From assembly GCA_031761405.1 (NCBI GenBank), contig JASEVX010000013.1:49074228-49138227 (forward strand): DNA of 64,000 nucleotides, read 5' to 3'. A model generated the notes under the pieces. That model saw only the letters and a program-made list of their open reading frames with translations. It ran no database searches and was not told where the DNA came from. The translations under genes were made by a program, and so were the position numbers. Source of the DNA: Serripes groenlandicus. Lineage: Eukaryota; Mollusca; Bivalvia; Cardiida; Cardiidae. Position 1 is the first letter of the stretch. Each line of letters begins with the position of its first letter. Shown one piece after another: positions 24,321-32,621 of this stretch.

Positions 24321-24330
24321 AATGACTTAC

Positions 24331-24412
24331 CTGTGGTATGATAGGGCAGGCCTCCCACGAATATTTTAGTAAATGTGGTGTCCTTTTGTGTGATTGTCGG
24401 TGCAGCCATCAT
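24331..24412 (-). CDS. RBM24/RBM38-like: RBM24/RBM38-family RNA-binding protein, exon 1 (coding part)
   Basis: This is the first coding exon of a single-RRM RNA-binding protein. Two ATG codons in a row start the frame (24412 and 24409), followed by 27 residues that include [20 protein letters not shown], the N-terminus typical of animal RBM24/RBM38 (SUP-12, Seb4) proteins. RNP2 (IFVGGL) is at residues 17-22. The exon ends after ACA G at a consensus donor GTAAG (24326-24330), in phase 1, and joins in frame to the exon at 19370-19467. Family knowledge: these proteins bind GU-rich RNA and control splicing and mRNA stability, notably in muscle. Past the donor the open frame is only intronic sequence that reads through a TTC repeat. 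RBM24 and RBM38 cannot be told apart from this part; molluscs may have a single ancestral gene. Confidence 0.93.
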
Positions 24413-24819
24413 ATTTGCAGGTTTTTAAATGTGGTTTCTTGTTTCAAACAAAAAAGTGGAAATAAATTAAATAATAAATTAAATAAATAATACGAAACAA
24501 CGGTAGCTAATAGTCCTTCGTTCGTTCTTGTGGTACACTTGATACGATAAACGATGATTAAATATCACTGGGATTTAGCTATCACCGGTTAATAATAAAC
24601 TATTATAACTATAAGAAAGTTCCGTTTAAATAGAACACGGTCCTTGTTTAATTCCAAAGCGTGGTTGAATATAAAAATAGGTAGAATTTCGGTTAGAGTC
24701 GAACAGAAGATCGAATTCAAATCGCTTCAAAAATCACCACGAGTTCTTAACCAGGTCTATTCCAATAATGATTATCACTCAAATGTACACTCCAGAGTCT
24801 AAAAAGAACTATTATCGGG
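24413..24819 (-). other. Probable 5' leader of the RBM24/RBM38-like gene
   Basis: This stretch between the ATG and the GC/CCAAT cluster holds no recognisable repeat, unusual for this window. It is AT-rich, with a CTATTTTTATA stretch on the sense strand near 24668 that is close to, but not, a consensus MEF2 site. Confidence 0.35.
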
Positions 24820-24925
24820 TTTTATCTAAGCCCCGCCCCTCTGCATATTGGTTAGTCTCCGGCGCACAATTTACCGTTATTAAGTAACGCCCCTAGGTAG
24901 ACTTGTAAGCTCCGCCCACTTTTAC
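24820..24925 (-). promoter_or_regulatory. Candidate promoter of the RBM24/RBM38-like gene
   Basis: About 0.4-0.5 kb upstream of the ATG on the sense strand is a short GC-rich stretch in AT-rich DNA. It has GC boxes read as GGGGCGGGG (24830-24839) and GTGGGCGGA (24911-24919), a CCAAT box (24847-24851) followed by ATGCA, and a TATA-like GATAAAA near 24823. Position and motif mix suit a promoter. The transcription start is not determined, and a 5' UTR intron cannot be excluded. Confidence 0.45.
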
Positions 24926-25005
24926 CCCCCCACTCAATGTTAAAGGGTATATCGGTTTACATGTCGGAATAACGGCGGTTTACCCTTTACTCCTGTAATA
25001 ATACT

Positions 25006-25208
25006 TTAACACTTTTTCCTTATAAAGACGCTTTCTGACGCTTCTGCAGCAGACGGCTTCTTGAAAACATAGTGACAAAAGAAGAAATTACTGCAAACGA
25101 GTATTTATAGCATAGATTATCCGTTCAATTGTAGAGATTTTCTATTTTTTGACATAATATGCTCAAAGTCGTCTGCTGCAGAATTGTTTGTATCTGAAAA
25201 AGGGTTAT
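25006..25208 (+). mobile_element. P1 MITE upstream of the RBM24-like promoter
   Basis: Left TTAA, right TTAT. The palindrome is reduced to AAATTACTGCAAACGAGTA. It lies about 80 bp upstream of the GC-box cluster. Confidence 0.8.
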
Positions 25209-25261
25209 ACAAGAAACAATAGAGTGATAGACTTTTCGTTAACACTATCCAATGTTCAGAA

Positions 25262-25440
25262 AACATTTTGACGTTTCTGCAGCAGAAATGTTTCGAAAAA
25301 AAATTAACAAAAAGAGAAATTATTAATGATGACCAATTTCTACTTTGTTCACAATGTTTTCCCACTCCATCAATACTTATACATTCGTTTCCGAGAGATT
25401 CCATATTTCCCCCCAGATGTTTTCAAGGTCATTCTGTCGA
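25262..25440 (+). mobile_element. P1 MITE, heavily decayed
   Basis: CATTTTGACGTTTCTGCAGC and the core AATTATTAATGATGACCAATT are still recognisable. Confidence 0.6.
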
Positions 25441-25648
25441 TCTTCAGCATGTTAGGACAGAGACGGTTATAAAAAGGCAGACGATTTAAAAAAAAATCTG
25501 CTTAGGAAAAGGATGCATACATATCTCGAACGTCTCTTCTTTCAACTAAAATGTTTTATTACATCTAGAAAATAATGACTGAAATTTGTCTTTATTGTCT
25601 TCCATATTCGCTTTTTCAGATTTAAAGCATGAGCAGTCTACGGTAGTC

Positions 25649-25925
25649 TTAACGCTTTCCCTCATACAACAAATATGCAGCAGACGACTATGAACCTAAG
25701 ACTAAAAGAGGAAAACATTGTGGCAAAAGGAGAAATTGCTTGTTTTAAGCAATTTCTTCTTGTGTCACTATGTTTTCAAAAATCCGTCTGCTGCAGAGGC
25801 GTCAGAAAGCGTCTATACTTTTAGTCATAGGTTATCAATTTAATTATAGAGATTTTCTATTTTGTTTTTAAAAAATGTGTTCATAGTCGTCTGCTGCAGA
25901 ATTGTCGTATGAGGGAAAGGGTTAA
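25649..25925. mobile_element. Compound P1 element, minus copy joined to a plus-copy tail
   Basis: A minus-oriented P1 runs from TTAA to GCGTCTATA. It then continues without a terminus into the right half of a plus-oriented copy (TTTTAGTCATAGGTTATC to GGGAAAGGG TTAA). One TTAA marks each outer end. Confidence 0.8.
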
Positions 25926-25975
25926 AGGTCAATAACATGTGTGTTCGAGTTCTGCTAGTACATGAGCAGCCAGCC

Positions 25976-26205
25976 TTAACCCTTTCCCTCATACTACAAT
26001 TCTGCAGCAGACGACTTTGAACGTATTTTGTCAAAACATAGAAAATCTCCATAATTGAATGGATAACCTATGACGAAAAGTGGAAAACATTGTGTCAAAA
26101 GGAGAAATTGCACGTTTTGTGCAATTTCTTCTTTTGTCTCTTTGTTTTCAAAAAGCTGTCTGCTACAGAGGCGTCAGAAAGCGTCTATATGAGGGAAAGG
26201 GTTAA
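25976..26205 (-). mobile_element. P1 MITE, complete
   Basis: TTAA at both ends; stem variant GCACGTTTTGTGC. Confidence 0.88.
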
Positions 26206-26319
26206 AGATAACGCTGGCTGTGACAGGGTGCTTTCATTTCATAACAATCTAAACATGAATATTTCATCTCTTCAAGCAATACAATATTGTTTCCGATGTA
26301 CAGAACTGCATAGACATAG

Positions 26320-26550
26320 TCAACCCTTTTCCCGCTAACAAACAAATCTGCAACACGCGACTTTGAGCGCATCTAGGTTAAGATATGAAAGTTCCGTATG
26401 AATGAAAGTATAATTATTGAATAGAGTTGAAAACATTGTGAAAACATTGTGAAGCAATTAAACAAATTCTCATAACGAGTAATTTCTCATTTTTTCCCAA
26501 TGTTTTCAAAAGTCGTCTGCTGCAGAGGTGTCTGTATGTTGCTAAAGACA
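26320..26550 (-). mobile_element. P1 MITE, decayed
   Basis: AACATTGTGAAAACATTGTG is a short internal duplication next to a worn core. Confidence 0.65.
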
Positions 26551-26574
26551 GTAAGAGAAAGCAGCCGTTTAAGG

Positions 26575-27060
26575 GCACAATACACCAAATAAATACCTTC
26601 TTTGTTTCCATGTAAATCGACCAGTTTCAGCCCTCAATTGTCACACTTTCTAAGCGATTTCTCAAGTAGAACACTATATATATCATTGAAAAGAGTTACC
26701 TCTAAGCTTTAAAACAATCCAAAGAAAATGGGGGGTGGGGGGGGGGGGGGGGGGGGGGGGGTCATGCATTATGCAAGAAAGAATATTCACCAGGCGAAAA
26801 TGGTTACAATTATTTTGATTCAAATCGGGCCCAGACACATTCTCTACTTTTTTTTTCAAGCGAAGTCAAAATACTAAAAGTGATCAAATCAATCATTTCC
26901 AGTGCATCCTATACACATTTACAATGAATTTAAGCTCAATGTCATATATTCCATGCATTCTGTATTCTGTTGATGGTATACATTCATTTTTACGCAAGCA
27001 GAGGTTTTTGTTATGGACTATTCGGCCCAGCATCACCACGGAGGTAAATTTGGCTTCATT
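26575..27060 (-). repeat. Dispersed repeat X, inverted copy
   Basis: Reverse complement of the sequence at 27525, with shared GCATTATGCAAGAAAGAAT, TACTAAAAGTGATCAAATCA and GACCAGTTTCAGCCCTCAAT. Not coding; family not recognised. Confidence 0.8.
26730..26761 (+). repeat. G-run with one T
   Basis: 31 G and one T. It replaces the short GGGGG found at this place (reverse strand CCCCC) in the related copies at 27826, 46104 and 47752. Confidence 0.95.
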
Positions 27061-27065
27061 TGACC

Positions 27066-27297
27066 TTAAACCCTTTCCCTCATACGGCAATTCTGCAGCA
27101 GACGACTTTGAACGTATTTTGTCAAAAAATAGAAAATCTCCATAATTGAATGGATAACCTATGACTAAAAGTGGAAAACATTGTGGCTAAAGGAGAAATT
27201 GCACGTTTTGTGCAATTTCTTCTTTTGTCACTATGTTTTCAAAAATCCGTCTGCTGCAGAGGCGTCAGAAAGCATCTATATGAGGGGAAAGGGTTAA
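27066..27297 (-). mobile_element. P1 MITE, complete, between inverted repeat arms
   Basis: TTAA at both ends, core GCACGTTTTGTGC. It sits between the two arms of the large inverted repeat at 26575 and 27525. Confidence 0.88.
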
Positions 27298-27524
27298 GGA
27301 GGCTATACTCCTACTGGGAGAAATGCCAATCGAGTGAACAGTTTGTAAAGAAAACTTTAACGTTTTCTGTCAAGATAACGATTGGATTACATGCAGACCA
27401 CAGAGACTAAAGCATTCAGTTTGCACCCCCTTTCAACCTACCACAAAGTCTGCGTCAGATGATTATTTGTATATATATGTTAACCATACATTTAAATGCT
27501 ATGTTGAAACTACACTACATGTCA

Positions 27525-27985
27525 AATTACGCTAAATACATCCGCTGACTTGCTGATCTATACCACTATAGTCCCTAAAAAAACCTTTGTTTGTGTAGAA
27601 ATGAGTGTATATCATCACCAGAATGTTTTGAATATATGACATTGAGTTTAAATGCATTGTGAACGTAGGATAAACTGGAAATAATTGATTTGATCACTTT
27701 TAGTATTTTTACCTTGTTTGAAAGTGAAAGTAGAGAATGCTAAACACCGGTTTTGTCCGGATCCGATTTGGTCCAAAATGACGGTTACCATTTTCGCCTG
27801 GTGAGTTCTTTCTGGCATAATGCATGACCCCCACAATTTCTTTGGATTGTTTTAAAGCTAGAAGGTAACTCTTTTCAATGATTTATGGTGTTCTACATGA
27901 GAAACGCTTAGAAAGTGTGACAATCGAGGACTGAAACTGGTCGATAAACATGGAAATAACGAAGGATATTTTTTTCAGTGTATTG
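27525..27985 (+). repeat. Dispersed repeat X, direct copy
   Basis: Begins ACATCCGCTGACTTGCTGAT and AGTCCCTAAAAAAACCTTTG, ends GAGGACTGAAACTGGTCGAT. With 26575 it forms an inverted repeat of about 470 bp arms. Confidence 0.8.
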
Positions 27986-28116
27986 TAAACCTACATATCT
28001 GTTCTGTTCTGTAATGTCGTATTGGTAGTACAAGGGAAATAACCTACGCTAAATCTGTTTCTCCGAAAATTAAAAAAATGTCCTGGTGTTTTCCGAAGAA
28101 TGATTCCCGAGCTTAC

Positions 28117-28289
28117 ATTGGTTTCCCCAAATCCAGACGCGTTCTGACGCCTCTGCAGCAGATGACGTTTTCAAATAGTGTGGCGAATGATGAGAACGTT
28201 CTCATTTTCAATGTGCTCAACACTATGAAATAATCATACACGTCTCGACGTTTTCTACAGCAGATTTGTTGTATTGTGGAAAGGGTTAA
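28117..28289 (+). mobile_element. P1 deletion derivative
   Basis: The core is shortened to GATGAGAACGTTCTCATTTTC. The right TTAA is shared with the next element. Confidence 0.7.
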
Positions 28290-28458
28290 TCCTTTCCCTC
28301 ATACGACAATTCTGCAGCAGACGATAACCTATGACTAAACATTGTAGCAAAAGGAGAAATTGCTCGTTTTGAGCAATTTCTTCTTTTGTCACTATGTTTT
28401 CAAAAAGCCGTCTGCTGCAGAGGCGTCAGAAAGCGTCTATATGAGGGAAAAGTGTTAA
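28286..28458 (-). mobile_element. P1 MITE, internally deleted, abutting
   Basis: Lacks about 55 bp between CAGCAGACGA and TAACCTATGAC. Head-to-head with its neighbour across one TTAA. Confidence 0.8.
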
Positions 28459-28524
28459 TGACAAAAACTGACTATGGTGTATGTGTGTTATGCTCCGACT
28501 TAAAGATTGCGTATGTAGTCGCTC

Positions 28525-28755
28525 TTAACCCTTTTCCCCATATACACGCTTTCTGACGTCTCTGCAGCAGACGGATTTTTGAAAACATGGCAAAAACAGA
28601 AGAAATCGCTCAAAACGAGCAATTTCTTCTTTTGTCACCATGTTTCCAACTCTTGTCAATTTTTTTTCTTTCATTTAAAGGGATTTTCTGCGCTTTTGAC
28701 TATATGTTTTCAAAGTCGTCTGCTGCAGATTTGGTGTAAAGGGGGAATGGTTTAA
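28525..28755 (+). mobile_element. P1 MITE, complete
   Basis: TTAA at both ends; core AAATCGCTCAAAACGAGCAA with one mismatch. It borders the tRNA-Gln cluster. Confidence 0.85.
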
Positions 28756-28798
28756 GTAAGGATTAATAATGGAATTTATATTTATGATCAGGTCTGAG

Positions 28799-28842
28799 GC
28801 AGGATTCAGATTCCTGTATGCTAACCGTGATACAATGGAACC
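28799..28842 (-). pseudogene. tRNA-Gln 5'-half fragment
   Basis: Matches the acceptor, D arm and anticodon arm of tRNA-Gln with several changes. The T arm and 3' acceptor strand are absent. Confidence 0.75.
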
Positions 28843-28925
28843 TCCACTGAACAGTTTGGTTTGTATAATACATTATGAAAATGAGTTTATACACTAAATA
28901 ATACCACACAAATGTCACAAAAGAC

Positions 28926-28997
28926 AGGTTCCACCGAGATTTGAACTCGGATCGCAGGATTCAGAGTCCTGAGTGCTAACCATTACACCATGGAACC
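28926..28997 (-). tRNA. trnQ-CUG: tRNA-Gln (CTG)
   Basis: 72-nt cloverleaf. Acceptor arms GGTTCCA and TGGAACC pair fully, with discriminator T. The anticodon stem CAGGA/TCCTG encloses loop CTCTGAA, giving anticodon CTG. The T arm reads GAGTTCAAATCTC, which also serves as the B box. An A4 run just to the left is the Pol III T4 terminator on the sense strand. CCA is not encoded, as expected for a eukaryote. Confidence 0.96.
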
Positions 28998-29054
28998 CTG
29001 TTTTACTTCTTCTTTACGGATTTGGGTTAAACATACTTCACAAATGTAGTCATT

Positions 29055-29213
29055 AAATTGTTTAACGCCGTTTTCAACATTATTTCAGTTATATCACGGC
29101 GACAGTTTACTTATTCAAAATCCCTCGGTAACAAACCAGTACTAGGCTAGGAAATGTGCCTTGCCCAAGGGCACTCCATCATGACAACAGCGGCGCGACT
29201 GGGGATCGAACGT
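29055..29213 (-). mobile_element. SINE D
   Basis: GTTTAACGCCGTTTTCAACA to GGCGCGACTGGGGATCGAAC. It lies between the first and second tRNA-Gln copies. Confidence 0.8.
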
Positions 29214-29225
29214 AGTCATTAAAAC

Positions 29226-29256
29226 AATATTCAGAGTCCTGATTGCTTACCAGGAA
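29226..29256 (-). pseudogene. tRNA-Gln anticodon and D-arm fragment
   Basis: TATTCAGAGTCCTGATTGCT matches the anticodon arm and D stem. It runs directly into the minisatellite at 29253, itself tRNA-like. Confidence 0.6.
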
Positions 29257-29611
29257 TAGTGTATGTCAAGTTTACGTCATCTCTTTACCATAACACCATG
29301 GAATAGTGTATGTCAAGTTTATTTCATCTTTTACCATAACACCATGGAATAGTGTATGTCAAGTTTATTTCATCTCTTTACCATAACACCATGAAATAGT
29401 GTATGTCAAGTTTACGTCATCTCTTTACCATAACACCATGGAATAGTGTATGTCAAGTTTACTTCATCTCTTACCATAACACCATTAAATAGTGTGTGTC
29501 AAGTTTATTTCATCTCTTACCATAACACCATGAAATAGTGTATGTCAAGTTTACTTCATCTTTTACCATAACATCATGGAATAGTGTACTTCAAGTTTCC
29601 TTCATCTCTTT
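29253..29611 (+). repeat. Minisatellite, 46-bp unit, 8 copies, tRNA-related
   Basis: About eight units of 45-48 bp, each with GGAATAGTGTATGTCAAGTT and then ACCATAACACCATGG. The second part is two changes away from the minus-strand 5' end of tRNA-Gln (ACCATTACACCATGG), so the array seems to have grown from a tRNA 5' end and its flank. Confidence 0.85.
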
Positions 29612-29668
29612 CATTGTAAATAACTTATTTTAATATAATTAACATAAAATCAAAATTCTTTCAAAATG

Positions 29669-29740
29669 AGGTTCCACCGAGATTTGAACTCGGATCGCAG
29701 GATTCAAAGTCCTGAGTGCTAACCATTACACCATGGAACC
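29669..29740 (-). tRNA. trnQ-UUG: tRNA-Gln (TTG)
   Basis: Identical in frame and length to the CTG genes except for one base in the anticodon loop (CTTTGAA), giving TTG. All stems pair. T4 terminator at 29663-29666 on the sense strand. Confidence 0.96.
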
Positions 29741-29814
29741 TAGATATGATTGATCCAGAACACTCGTTTAATAAATACGATAAATTGATATTTTTATTAT
29801 AAATAAAAAAAGTC

Positions 29815-29886
29815 AGGTTCCACCGAGATTTGAACTCGGATCGCAGGATTCAGAGTCCTGAGTGCTAACCGTTACACCATGGAACC
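29815..29886 (-). tRNA. trnQ-CUG: tRNA-Gln (CTG)
   Basis: Intact 72-nt copy with loop CTCTGAA. It differs from the others by one D-arm base (GTAACGG instead of GTAATGG). A run of seven A directly left forms a strong Pol III terminator. Confidence 0.95.
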
Positions 29887-30037
29887 TATTGGATGTGAGT
29901 AAAATGTTTTATCATAAATATTTTGATAGTCAAATCTTACTGCTAAATTACGTTTATCTGACCTCCATTCAGACCGATAAATTTAGAAGTGAATAATCAT
30001 CTCTTATTATAGATAAATACATATACATGTATATACA

Positions 30038-30680
30038 TGCCCTTTCCCACCTTCAGACGACTTTTAAAACATTACGGCACAAGGAGAAAGTGTTTGTCAC
30101 ACTGTTTTCAACTGTAATCAGTAATTTAACTTGAGTAATTATAGATTAAATACATGTATGTACATGCAGACGACTTTTAAAACATTATGACACAAGGAAA
30201 AAGTGTTCAGGATGAACGATTTCGCTTTTTGCCACACTTTTTTCAACTGAAATAAGTAATTTAATTATAGATAAATACATTAATATACATGCAGACGACT
30301 TTTAAAAGCATAACGACACAAGGAGAAAGTGAATGATGAACGATTTCTCTTTTTGTCACACTGTATTCAACTGAAATCAGTGATTAAACTTAGTTAATCA
30401 TTTCATGGTTGCGTTGAATTATAGATATACATACATACATACAGACGATTTTTAAAAGCATTATGAAATTGTTCATGACGATTTCATAGTGTTTTATACA
30501 GGATTTAGACTCCTGAGTGCTAACCATTAAACACTGGAACCTAGTTAACAATTTGTTTGCGTTGTAATTAACTTGGTTAATCATTTCACGTTGCGTTGAC
30601 GTATAGATAAATACATATATACATGCTCTTTCCCTCATGTAGGCGACTTTTAAAAGCATAATGACACAAGATGAAATTGT
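30038..30680. repeat. Degenerate tandem array of P1 core fragments
   Basis: Four to five units of about 125 bp repeat GCAGACGACTTTTAAAACAT, a central palindrome remnant and a TAATTATAGATAAATACAT stretch. All pieces match the left and middle of a P1 element without its TTAA ends. The array interleaves with the tRNA 5'-half fragments. Confidence 0.75.
30499..30541 (-). pseudogene. tRNA-Gln 5'-half fragment
   Basis: The 5' half of a tRNA-Gln with a changed D loop, fused to decayed P1 core sequence. It breaks at the same place (before the T arm) as the fragment at 30707. Confidence 0.8.
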
Positions 30681-30706
30681 TCATGGTGATTTCATAGTGT
30701 TTTATA

Positions 30707-30748
30707 CAGGATTCAGAGTCCTGAGTGCTAACCATTGAACAATGGAAC
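30707..30748 (-). pseudogene. tRNA-Gln 5'-half fragment
   Basis: Second 5'-half fragment with the same left breakpoint (TTTTATACAGGATT) as the one at 30499. The two were therefore copied together with adjoining P1-derived sequence. Confidence 0.8.
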
Positions 30749-30823
30749 GCTTGTGACCAATTTGTTTGCGTTATGCATTTTCAAAATCATCTTAGTTCAA
30801 AAGAAATAGCACAAAAAAATGGT

Positions 30824-30895
30824 AGGTTCCACCGAGATTTGAACTCGGATCGCAGGATTCAAAGTCCTGAGTGCTAACCATTACACCATGGAACC
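30824..30895 (-). tRNA. trnQ-UUG: tRNA-Gln (TTG)
   Basis: Intact copy with anticodon TTG and an A7 tract (T7 terminator) to the left. Its right-hand (upstream) flank differs from that of its neighbours. Confidence 0.96.
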
Positions 30896-30985
30896 CTTGT
30901 GAGGACAATGCACGCGATATGCAAATTCTAATAGATTTTGTTTCATTATATATAATGCAAAAGAAGATTGCCCCACAATCGTATT

Positions 30986-31057
30986 AGGTTCCACCGAGAT
31001 TTGAACTCGGATCGCAGGATTCAGAGTCCTGAGTGCTAACCATTACACCATGGAACC
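30986..31057 (-). tRNA. trnQ-CUG: tRNA-Gln (CTG)
   Basis: Intact copy with anticodon CTG, 162 bp from the preceding gene. The upstream flank (TTCACTTTCTAAATCATCTT on the plus strand) is shared with the next units. Confidence 0.96.
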
Positions 31058-31134
31058 GTACTGAAGGTAATGCTAGCGTTATTCACTTTCTAAATCATCT
31101 TGTTTCAATATATGATACAAAATCTGATAGTGGT

Positions 31135-31206
31135 AGAATCCACCAAGATTTGAACTCGGATCGCACGATTCAAATTCCTGAGTGCTAAGTATTACACCAT
31201 GGAACA
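31135..31206 (-). pseudogene. tRNA-Gln pseudogene (full length)
   Basis: Full-length but decayed copy. The acceptor stem is broken at both sides (GAATCC and GGAACA), the anticodon stem no longer pairs (CAGGA against TCGTG), and the loop has lost the normal base before the anticodon triplet. It sits in register with the 150-165 bp spacing of its neighbours, so it arose by the same tandem duplication. Confidence 0.85.
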
Positions 31207-31299
31207 ATATCAAAAACTTTGTTTGCGTTATGCATTTTCTAAATGATTTAGTCTTAATACAATATTTAAAAGAAAATTAGTCACACCCCAAAATATATC

Positions 31300-31371
31300 A
31301 GGTTCCACCGAGATTTGAACTCGGATCGCAGGATTCAGAGTCCTGAGTGCTAACCATTACACCATGGAACC
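31300..31371 (-). tRNA. trnQ-CUG: tRNA-Gln (CTG)
   Basis: Intact copy with anticodon CTG, the rightmost of the cluster. A4 at its left is the terminator. Confidence 0.96.
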
Positions 31372-31374
31372 AAC

Positions 31375-31730
31375 TTGATTCAGGTGTCATATATAACCTG
31401 CTTGATCGTATTTCTTACCTGTGTATGTTCAAACCGGGATTAACCCTCCGCTAAACGTGATAGTATGTATTTACTATTTATCTATCTATGTTTGACAATT
31501 TTCCGAGATAAGTATATACTTATATGCAGTCTAACCTTGATCTACACTGGTCCTTAATCATAGACGTGTGTATTTTTAAGATTTGTGTTAACAATATTGA
31601 TAAAGGGAATATAACCAATACCTTTTGAGATGAACTAACGAAGAAACAAGAGAACTAATGAGCACATGCGAACGAATAAATCAATGCTCTTGCATTTTCA
31701 TCTTTGTGTCCGTCATGATTTTAATAAACC
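31375..31730. other. No feature recognised right of the tRNA cluster
   Basis: AT-rich, without further tRNA fragments. Confidence 0.55.
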
Positions 31731-31734
31731 ATTG

Positions 31735-31915
31735 CCCTGATATAAAGGCATTTAAAAACTTGCAGCAGACTTTTTTTGAAAACATTGTAGGAAAATAAAA
31801 AAAATGGTTAAAAAGAACAATTCATCCATGTTTCCACAATGTTGTTTTTATCTCTGTTTCAAAAATTCATCCAAACTGTTTTATTCTATAGATATTGCAT
31901 TTTCCCCCTCAGATT
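31735..31915 (+). mobile_element. P1 MITE, heavily decayed
   Basis: CTTGCAGCAGAC and AAAACATTGTAGG survive; the ends are gone. Confidence 0.5.
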
Positions 31916-31949
31916 TTATTGTAAAGCATACGACTCGAGAATCCCACAT

Positions 31950-32095
31950 TCCCCGCCCCTCACACGTAGACGCATGTTGACCTATCTTCAAGCAGAAAAC
32001 ATTGTGAAAAAAAGAGAAATTGTTAATCTTGAGCAATTTCACCATTTGATACAACGTTTTCGGCACTATTCAATAATTACACTTATATTTGTTAG
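31950..32095 (+). mobile_element. P1 MITE, heavily decayed
   Basis: GTAGACGCATGTTGACC, GAAATTGTTAATCTTGAGCA and CACTATTCAATAATTA match the P1 order. Confidence 0.55.
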
Positions 32096-32182
32096 GGTGG
32101 TATCTTGTGATAGATATTACCTAGTTTCCTCAAACACATCGCAGAAATGCTAAAGTTAAAAATTTAAGTAAGAACATATCGA

Positions 32183-32423
32183 GGGCTTGGCGTGAAACGG
32201 TTGTAACTAAAAACCTATTTTGAAAACCCTGGTTTAGGGGCAGTTTTGACCCCTTTGTAAACAATGTAAATTTAGGTGCCATTGCTCAGAATGAGCAATA
32301 GCACCTAAATTTCCATTGTTTACCAAGAAAAATGATTTAACGCTTATAAAGACTTAATGGCGAGATGATTAACGTTGGTAAAAAAATTACAAATTTTAGT
32401 TACAACCGTTTCACGCCAAGCCC
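32183..32423 (+). mobile_element. H2 palindromic MITE
   Basis: Terminal repeats GGGCTTGGCGTGAAACGG and its complement, continuing TTGTAACTAAAA. The core is CCATTGCTCAGAATGAGCAA within AAATTTAGGTG/CACCTAAATTT, flanked by the TAAACAATG pair. Confidence 0.85.
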
Positions 32424-32534
32424 CAATTTTATAAAGTCGATACTTTTTTTTGTTTTATATTTCCCTTTATTATACATGTATTTTGTATTAGGGTAAATAA
32501 AAGTTGAAATTGAATTGAATTGTTATGATATTAA

Positions 32535-32600
32535 TTTATAGAGATTTTCCGTGTTTTTTTGCCTGCTGCTGCGGATTTGCTGTATATGGGAAAGGGTTAA
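32535..32600 (+). mobile_element. P1 right-end fragment
   Basis: TTTATAGAGATTTTCCGTG through TATGGGAAAGGG TTAA. It lies directly beside the repeated segment starting at 32622. Confidence 0.7.
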
Positions 32601-32621
32601 ATTTAGCAAACGTCATCATAT

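Larger units (their letters stand above)
19468..24330 (-). other. Intron 1 of the RBM24/RBM38-like gene
   Basis: The 4863-nt intron is bounded by GTAAG at 24330 and CAG at 19468. It contains P1 elements at 19585, 20696, 21330, 22112 and 22494, an H3-like palindrome at 23060, GA-rich DNA at 20160 and trinucleotide repeats at 23930-24320. On the sense strand the donor is followed within about 15 nt by TTC repeats, so a long pyrimidine tract sits just inside the 5' splice site. Confidence 0.85.

Noticed and set aside
24176..24330. Continuation of the RBM24-like frame past HTT as coding
   Set aside because: A consensus GTAAG donor and in-frame splicing to exon 2 show that this part is intron; the extra residues are poly-Leu/Phe from TTC repeats.
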